Positions 5,083 through 9,037 of a stretch of DNA of 9,037 nucleotides are shown one piece after another. Source of the DNA: Anditalea sp035461405 (GTDB lineage Bacteria > Bacteroidota > Bacteroidia > Cytophagales > Cyclobacteriaceae). Made by a program: the position numbers and the translations under genes. The DNA is taken from positions 1-9,037 of the forward strand of contig DATHVH010000272.1 in the NCBI GenBank assembly GCA_035461405.1, given 5' to 3'. How positions within the stretch are numbered: position 1 is the stretch's first letter; every line of letters starts with the position of its first letter. The notes below the pieces were generated by a model. The model ran no database searches and was not told the origin of the DNA. It saw nothing but the letters and a program-made list of their open reading frames with translations.

Positions 5083-6009
5083 GTGATTGGCAAAAATTTA
5101 AATATTAGTTGTTATACTAGTATTACCTATCTCCCCTCCTATGTAGTATGTATAGGTTTAGATTGTACGATATATTCCGGAATATCCGTTACCAAAACTG
5201 AATGCCATAACGATGGAGGTGGTGGTGGTTCCGGTCCTTCTGATACATTTTGTGATGACACGAATTGTAATGAGTTCCCTAGTCCGGGATCAGGGTTTTT
5301 AGAGGAGGAATTATACAACAAATTGCAAAATCCATGCGCTAAGATTCTTTTCGAAAATTTATCATCAATAAGTTTGAACAACATCCCCTCGCTTAACTTT
5401 GCAAGTTTAAATATTACCCAACTGGTTTTAAATTTATTTAAACAGTCAGAAAAATTTGACTACATAGTTAAGGAAGGAAAAGATTTTAAGCCTGGAGAAA
5501 GTGCAATAACTAAATTTCCCCAATTGAATGCAGCAGGAGTATATGAAATAATAACTGAATTCAATCCAGGGTATTTCAATAATGCAACCAAATTGTCCAT
5601 AACAAGAACAATGGCACATGAATCAATTCATGCTTATTTAATGTATGAACAAAGAAATAATCCTTTTGAAGATCCATATGATGCTATACGAAATTACAGT
5701 ATTTCTCACGGCATAACTGATGCAAATATACTTCATCATGAATTCATGCCAGCATATATAGAAGCAATGGCCCTTTCCTTATATCAGTGGGATAAAAATT
5801 ATGGAGATGGAGGTAACCATGGTTGGCAATATTATAAAGATTTAGCATGGGGAGGATTAACCCATCATAAAGATAATAATGATCAACTTTTCTTAACAGA
5901 AGCTTTTAAAGCTAATTTTCCAAATTCTAATGATAGGAACAGAGTCTTAAACATAGTAAGTAATGAAGCTACAAACTCACAGTTTGCTAAGGGTACTCCT
6001 TGTAATTAA
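5083..6009 (+). CDS. C-terminal part of the broken lipoprotein: Cys-rich, Gly linker, HExxH domain
   Basis: The frame has a possible GTG start at 5083, but the same frame is open back to 4792 and reads as protein, so 5083 is not a natural start. In the 308 residues from 5083, a Cys-rich region (C10, C23, C28, C41, C57, C62) flanks a GGGGGSG linker (45-51). A mostly helical region follows, then the motif MAHESIHAYL with H179, E180 and H183 as the HExxH zinc site. HHEFMPAYIEAMA (218-230) supplies candidate third ligands (H218/H219, E220 or E227). YKDLAWGGL (251-259) is a motif I associate with C-terminal zincin-like domains of Bacteroidota secreted proteins. A surface-attached metallopeptidase effector is inferred. 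The last 47 nt overlap the next gene. Confidence 0.75.
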   Translation: MIGKNLNISCYTSITYLPSYVVCIGLDCTIYSGISVTKTECHNDGGGGGSGPSDTFCDDTNCNEFPSPGSGFLEEELYNKLQNPCAKILFENLSSISLNNIPSLNFASLNITQLVLNLFKQSEKFDYIVKEGKDFKPGESAITKFPQLNAAGVYEIITEFNPGYFNNATKLSITRTMAHESIHAYLMYEQRNNPFEDPYDAIRNYSISHGITDANILHHEFMPAYIEAMALSLYQWDKNYGDGGNHGWQYYKDLAWGGLTHHKDNNDQLFLTEAFKANFPNSNDRNRVLNIVSNEATNSQFAKGTPCN

Positions 6010-6556
6010 TTTAATATTAATTAGTTGTTCTCAAAAATCCTATATATCCACAGAGATAGATCATATAGGGTTAGGTTATGAGCTGATTAATCAATTTCCC
6101 AGCTCTAAAAAAGGACTTTATTACAAAACTTATGGTGGTAATGAAGGAAGATTAGAAGGTTGGCTGAGTTATCGAGTCATAAATGACGGTAATAGGAAGG
6201 AGAATTATATTCTAGAATTGGAAAGATTTGTTGATTTTGATACAATCTTTACACCAGTACAAAGAGAAGAGCTGGATAAACAGTTTCAAAACTTGGAAAG
6301 CATAAAACTTGATGAAAATAGGCTTAAAGATAAAAGACTTAGAAAGACCATGGACAAGAGTAATCTCGAACCAGGGATCTTAGATGCTGTTTCCTTTCCT
6401 GTTATTCAGCCTTCTAAAGACGGAATCCTATTTGCATTCATGTATTACGCTTGGTCTTCCTTTGATGGCCATAATGGCTCTTCCGAGATATATATATACA
6501 AAAGAGATGGGGAAAAATGGGAAAGATTTGCTATCGTATTTGTTTCTATAACTTAA
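5963..6556 (+). CDS. Lipoprotein paralog 1, putative immunity-like partner
   Basis: The 197-aa product has a lipoprotein signal peptide (VLLVINLILISC, Cys 22, lipobox LISC). The mature part is GYELINQFP, then a Tyr/Gly-rich segment, a charged helical middle (DFDTIFTPVQREELDKQFQNLESIKLDE) and a beta-rich end (SSEIYIYKRDGEKWERF). It begins inside the HExxH gene, overlapping it by 47 nt, so translation is probably coupled. It aligns without gaps to the next gene, about 133 of 175 mature residues identical. I do not recognise the family. Position directly after a secreted putative effector, lipid anchoring and tandem duplication are typical of immunity proteins, but this is inference. The N-terminal coding DNA up to 5996 is shared only with the effector tail, not with the paralog. 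Confidence 0.8.
   Translation: MKLQTHSLLRVLLVINLILISCSQKSYISTEIDHIGLGYELINQFPSSKKGLYYKTYGGNEGRLEGWLSYRVINDGNRKENYILELERFVDFDTIFTPVQREELDKQFQNLESIKLDENRLKDKRLRKTMDKSNLEPGILDAVSFPVIQPSKDGILFAFMYYAWSSFDGHNGSSEIYIYKRDGEKWERFAIVFVSIT
5997..6039 (+). repeat. 43-bp perfect direct repeat with 6613-6655
   Basis: All 43 bases are identical to 6613-6655 and encode the hydrophobic core and lipobox of both paralogs (LVINLILISCSQK). Identity starts sharply at TCCTTG (5997-6002); immediately upstream the two genes are unrelated. This marks the left end of the duplicated unit. Confidence 0.8.
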
Positions 6557-6560
6557 CGAA

Positions 6561-7172
6561 ATGACTAGTAGGTTAATTAAACGACGCAAAAACTCATCAA
6601 TAGTTAAGGCTATCCTTGTAATTAATTTAATATTAATTAGTTGTTCTCAAAAATCTTATGTTTCCTCAGATATAGATCATAAAGGATTGGGGTATGAGCT
6701 AATAGACCAATTCCCAACCTCAAAAAATGGCCTTTATCATATAACATATGGAGGAAACGAAGGATTCTTAGAAAGGTGGCTGAGATATGATGTCATCAAC
6801 GAAGAGAACAGAAAGGAGAATTTTATTGTAGAGTTGGAAAGATATGTTGATTTAGACACCATCTTTACTCCGATACAAAAAGAGGAACTGGATAAACAGT
6901 TCCAAAACCTGGAAAGCATAAAACTTGATGAAGGAAAATTAACGAATAAGCGCCTTAGGAGGACTTGGGATAAAACCAACTTAGAACCAAGCATGTTAGA
7001 TGCTGTTTCCTTTCCGGTGATCCAGCCATCGAAGGATGGGACACTTTATGCATTTATGTATTATGATTGGGCATCCTTTGACGGCCATAACGGATCATCT
7101 GAAATTTACATCTTTAAAAGAGTTGATGGCAAATGGCAGGAATTTGCTAAAGTTTGGGTTTCAATCACTTAA
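6561..7172 (+). CDS. Lipoprotein paralog 2, putative immunity-like partner
   Basis: The 203-aa product starts 4 nt after the stop of paralog 1, so the two form an operon. Its signal peptide is longer and strongly basic at the start (MTSRLIKRRK), with lipobox LISC and Cys 28; this probably reflects the native N-terminus of the family. The mature sequence matches paralog 1 throughout, with the best-conserved blocks EELDKQFQNLESIKLDE, LDAVSFPVIQPSKDG and SFDGHNGSSEIYI. Differences are spread over the length (about a quarter of residues), so the duplication is not recent, although the 43 bp of signal-peptide DNA are identical. Diverged tandem copies are common among immunity genes that cover different effector alleles; that role is inferred here. 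A minus-strand frame over the gene is a shadow. Confidence 0.8.
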   Translation: MTSRLIKRRKNSSIVKAILVINLILISCSQKSYVSSDIDHKGLGYELIDQFPTSKNGLYHITYGGNEGFLERWLRYDVINEENRKENFIVELERYVDLDTIFTPIQKEELDKQFQNLESIKLDEGKLTNKRLRRTWDKTNLEPSMLDAVSFPVIQPSKDGTLYAFMYYDWASFDGHNGSSEIYIFKRVDGKWQEFAKVWVSIT

Positions 7173-7213
7173 AGACTAAAAAAGAGGCATAACGCACAAT
7201 CAGGGAGGAAATC

Positions 7214-7765
7214 ATGCGGCAATTAAGAAAAATAGAAAAGGGGTTAATGCTGGCAATTTTGTTGAGCATGTCACATCAAGTTATAGGACAGATCAAGCAG
7301 ATTACCAATAACAGAACCGAAAGGTTTCAATCTAATTATGTACCAAGGGAAAGTCCCGAAGATACGGTTCTTATTATTTTTGATACTAACCAACAGAGGC
7401 TTGAACTAATTGAAAAAATACACATGCCAGAGGATTATAAATTCAAATATCTTCTCTATATGAAATCGTATCCCCCACAGACAAATTCCTGTGCTTTACT
7501 TTCTTTTAATCATCAGGCGGGGCCACACCTTGGCTATGAAGAATTTTTGATTACAAAAAAGAAGGCTATAGACAAATATCCAATAATTTATGAAAGTAAA
7601 ACTGATTATTCATTCTGGTTTAGTAATGATCAGTTGAATGAAAAAACTTTAATATTAATTGAAGAAGAAGGTTGGAACAGTAGCTCCAAAAAAGTCAAAG
7701 GGCTGCAAATTTCTTTTAATACAGCCTTCTGCGATGATGTGATTGATCTGACAGAGAAGCAATGA
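7214..7765 (+). CDS. Secreted hypothetical protein, 183 aa
   Basis: I do not recognise this protein. A signal peptide (RKIEKG, then LMLAILLSMSHQVIG) probably ends with signal peptidase I cleavage after VIG (residue 25), giving a mature start QIKQITNN. There is no lipobox Cys. The mature protein looks like a small alpha+beta domain with strands such as DTVLIIFDTN, YKFKYLLYMKSY and ALLSFNHQ, two late Cys (one in TAFCDDVIDL) and no catalytic signature. The start is supported by AGGGAGGA (7202-7209), one of the few SD-like sites here. It lies 41 nt after paralog 2 and may be in the same operon. Its stop codon (7763-7765) falls inside a copy of the effector tail, so the C-terminus may have been cut or replaced by recombination. 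Confidence 0.75.
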   Translation: MRQLRKIEKGLMLAILLSMSHQVIGQIKQITNNRTERFQSNYVPRESPEDTVLIIFDTNQQRLELIEKIHMPEDYKFKYLLYMKSYPPQTNSCALLSFNHQAGPHLGYEEFLITKKKAIDKYPIIYESKTDYSFWFSNDQLNEKTLILIEEEGWNSSSKKVKGLQISFNTAFCDDVIDLTEKQ

Positions 7766-7801
7766 AGCTACAAATACAAACAATGCTTTGGGTACTCCTT
7801 G
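7761..7801 (+). pseudogene. Orphan copy of the HExxH gene's 3' tail
   Basis: This stretch aligns without gaps to 5962-6002, with 33 of 41 bases identical. In the corresponding frame it reads NEATNTNNALGTP followed by TGA, against NEATNSQFAKGTPCN at the end of the HExxH protein. Nothing upstream of 7761 resembles the HExxH gene. It is therefore a leftover tail of a related effector, located just before the third, degraded paralog, as the functional tail is located before paralog 1. Confidence 0.75.
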
Positions 7802-7878
7802 AAGGTAGTGTACTCCGTATACTGAAAGCATGTGCAACTACAGGACCCCACTATTTGCAAAATGATTTTGAAAAATGA

Positions 7879-8169
7879 GGATATGAAATTATCAATCAAT
7901 TTCCTACATCTCAAAATGGTCTATTCTACAAAACCTATAGTGGGGATGATGAATTGATATCCCAGCATTTAAGATATATGCAGATCAATGAAGATAACAG
8001 GAAAGATGATGAAGTCTTTAGAATTATGAAATATATAGACTTCGATACTATTTTCACCCCTGAACAGCGCAATGAGTTGGATAATAAATTTCATGATTTG
8101 AAAGAGGTTGAATTAAATGAAAAAAACCTGAATGTCACAAGCTTACTTCGAACAGCTAATAACTCTTCT
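7879..8169 (+). pseudogene. Third lipoprotein paralog, truncated at both ends
   Basis: The frame reads GYEIINQFPTSQNGLFYKTY, then RYMQINEDNRKDDEV, DFDTIFTPEQRNELDNKFHDL and LRTANNSS. It is clearly homologous to the middle of paralogs 1 and 2 but more distant than they are from each other. An in-frame TGA (7876-7878) precedes GYE, and no signal peptide or start is in frame, so the N-terminus is lost; some similarity (NDFEK) may reach back to 7861. At about 8169 the coding similarity ends where the hairpin repeat begins, removing the C-terminal third. An apparent open frame from TTG 7954 to 8247 runs on into the repeat and is not a gene boundary. Confidence 0.8.
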
Positions 8170-8361
8170 CGTTGTGCTAGGTCTGTGACCTCGCACCATG
8201 AGTGCCGAGTCTCTGACTCGATACAAGAATTTATTTACATTAAGTGAGTCCGAAGACTCACCACTCACCGTGCGGCATCACAGATGCGGCACAACGTTTC
8301 TCCTGTTGTGACGGGTCCTATTATGTTAAGGCCGTTGCCGTTGTGCAAGGTCTCCGACCTT
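8170..8361. repeat. Array of miniature hairpins, right copy of the dispersed repeat
   Basis: Consecutive short palindromes with 3-5 nt loops occupy this gap: AGGTC-TGT-GACCT (8179-8191), GCAC-CATGA-GTGC (8193-8205), CGAGTC-TCT-GACTCG (8206-8220), GTGAGTC-CGAA-GACTCAC (8244-8261), GCATC-ACA-GATGC (8275-8287) and AAGGTC-TCC-GACCTT (8347-8361). CGTTGTGC precedes the GGTC hairpin twice (8170-8177 and 8339-8346), and GCGGCACAACG occurs at 8286-8296 and again at 8404-8414. Part of the array matches 4206-4296. The plus-strand open frames here have repeat-like composition and are not credible genes. Confidence 0.75.
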
Positions 8362-8414
8362 TGCAGGTGGAGCATCCCAGATGTTTACCTCCCAGCCGGG
8401 ATGGCGGCACAACG

Positions 8415-8446
8415 CAAAAAGGCTCCTATCTCCGGGAGCCTTTTTT
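8415..8446 (-). terminator. Bidirectional rho-independent terminator after tex
   Basis: GGCTCC (8421-8426) pairs with GGAGCC (8435-8440) around an 8-nt loop. The stem is flanked by AAAAA on the left and TTTTTT on the right, so it gives a U-tract in both directions. It lies 49 nt after the tex stop, whose transcription it should end, and it also blocks plus-strand transcripts coming out of the accessory module. Confidence 0.85.
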
Positions 8447-8494
8447 GTTTAAATGTTCTTATATGCCTTATATAATTTTAAATAATCTTTCAAA

Positions 8495-9037
8495 TCACTT
8501 CCCAAACTTCCCCTTCAACAAAGCCAGCTTCGCCGCCATATCTCCTTCGGGTTCTTTTTCTTCTCTGGGCTTCCTCTCCCGTCTACCTCCACCACCTGTA
8601 GGTTTCTTTTCAGCAAAGGGATCTGACTTCATGCTCAGGCCGATTCTTTTCCTGGCAGTATCCACTTCCATCACCGTTACCTCCACTTTCTGGTTAACCG
8701 TCACCACCTCATTTGGGTCTGAGATATAGCGGTCAGCCATATTGCTCAGGTGGACCAGGCCGTCCTGGTGAACGCCTATATCCACAAAGGCACCGAAGTT
8801 GGTAATATTGGTGATGATCCCCGGCAGCTTCATGCCCACCTTCAGGTCCTTCATCTCATTCACCCCTTCCTGGAAATTAAATACTTCGAAAGTCTCACGC
8901 GGATCCCTTCCAGGCTTGGAAAGCTCTGACATGATATCCTGTAGCGTAGGCAAGCCGACGTTGTCGGAAACATAATTCTTCAGGATTATCTTGTTTCTAA
9001 GATCTTCGCTTTTCATCAGATCGCCGACTTTGGCATT
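8495..9037 (-). CDS. tex: Tex, S1 RNA-binding transcription accessory protein, C-terminal part
   Basis: The frame is open to the window edge, so only the last 180 residues are visible. ATG 9016 is internal: seven more codons (NAKVGDL) continue upstream. The visible part starts in the helical region before the S1 domain (DNVGLPTLQDIMSELSKPGRDPRETF), which is highly characteristic of Tex. A complete S1 OB-fold follows at about 64-137 of the visible part, with LKVGMKLPGIITNITNFGAFVDIG, QDGLVHLSNMADRY and ARKRIGLSMK as its RNA-binding strands. A low-complexity basic tail (GGGGRRERKPREEKEPEG) and a short terminal helix end the protein. Tex is a conserved cytoplasmic nucleic-acid-binding protein linked to transcription and stress tolerance. 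It is a housekeeping gene outside the accessory module. Confidence 0.95.
   Translation of the reverse strand, partial: NAKVGDLMKSEDLRNKIILKNYVSDNVGLPTLQDIMSELSKPGRDPRETFEVFNFQEGVNEMKDLKVGMKLPGIITNITNFGAFVDIGVHQDGLVHLSNMADRYISDPNEVVTVNQKVEVTVMEVDTARKRIGLSMKSDPFAEKKPTGGGGRRERKPREEKEPEGDMAAKLALLKGKFGK

Larger units (their letters stand above)
4461..6009 (+). pseudogene. Frameshifted lipoprotein gene with C-terminal HExxH zincin domain (whole locus)
   Basis: One gene appears to be split by two frame changes. From the ATG at 4461 the current sequence stops after 12 codons. One more C in the C7 tract (4478-4484) would join this ATG to the lipoprotein frame, giving a 29-residue signal peptide ending ASISC. 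The frame is lost again between 4792 and 4807, where one added base, for example in the A-run 4795-4798, restores reading into the downstream frame through EKFGGRRSELYTETLLF to the stop at 6007. The reconstructed protein has about 516 residues: lipid anchor, beta-rich middle, Cys-rich segment, GGGGGSG linker and HExxH domain. Each break needs one missing base in a homopolymer, which fits phase variation, decay or assembly error. Confidence 0.65.

Noticed and set aside
5139..5384. Minus-strand 81-aa frame with a PPPPP run
   Set aside because: It is antisense to the Cys-rich/Gly-linker region; the Pro run is just the complement of the GGGGG codons.
8170..8361. CRISPR array
   Set aside because: The repeated units are short palindromes of differing sequence and spacing; there is no constant repeat with uniform spacers and no cas gene.
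8244..8729. Plus-strand 161-aa open frame
   Set aside because: It runs across hairpin repeats, the terminator and antisense to tex; composition (PPPPV, Ser/Phe-rich) is typical of antisense reading.

Overview
The window looks like chromosomal DNA of a Bacteroidota bacterium, probably a Cytophagales/Cyclobacteriaceae relative. The reasons are the AT-rich intergenic DNA, two exact TATATTTG boxes (the Bacteroidota -7 consensus TAnnTTTG), several lipoprotein and outer-membrane-type genes, start codons mostly without Shine-Dalgarno (SD) sequences, and short dispersed hairpin repeats. The genus assignment is inference; no RNA gene or other marker fixes it.

Left part (1-2923): the 5' part of a LexA/S24-type HTH repressor lies on the minus strand behind an 85-aa partner gene, with a promoter and palindrome just upstream. 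On the plus strand follow a YciI-like protein, a beta-rich lipoprotein probably of the outer membrane, and a dihydrofolate-reductase-fold protein. The gaps hold short degenerate repeats.

Middle (2924-3389): a minus-strand mini transcription unit. It has a foldable leader, an SD matching the 16S rRNA tail over 11 nt, an 18-codon ORF and a rho-independent terminator. The strong SD is unusual in this phylum.

Accessory module (3390-8170): first comes a secreted NTR/TIMP-like protein. Then comes a broken gene (4461-6009) that would encode a lipoprotein with a Cys-rich segment, a Gly-rich linker and a C-terminal HExxH zincin domain. Its reading frame is lost at a C7 tract in the signal peptide and again in an A-rich stretch near 4795. 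Two tandem paralogous lipoproteins (about three quarters identical) follow, the first overlapping the HExxH gene by 47 nt. Next are a secreted 183-aa protein, a 41-bp orphan copy of the HExxH gene's tail, and a truncated third paralog. The layout resembles a polymorphic effector-immunity locus with leftovers of earlier recombination. That reading is inferred from architecture; neither the toxin nor the immunity role can be proven from sequence. Related hairpin repeats (4164-4315 and 8170-8361) bracket the module.

Right edge (8415-9037): a bidirectional terminator and the 3' end of tex (S1 domain), a housekeeping gene on the minus strand.
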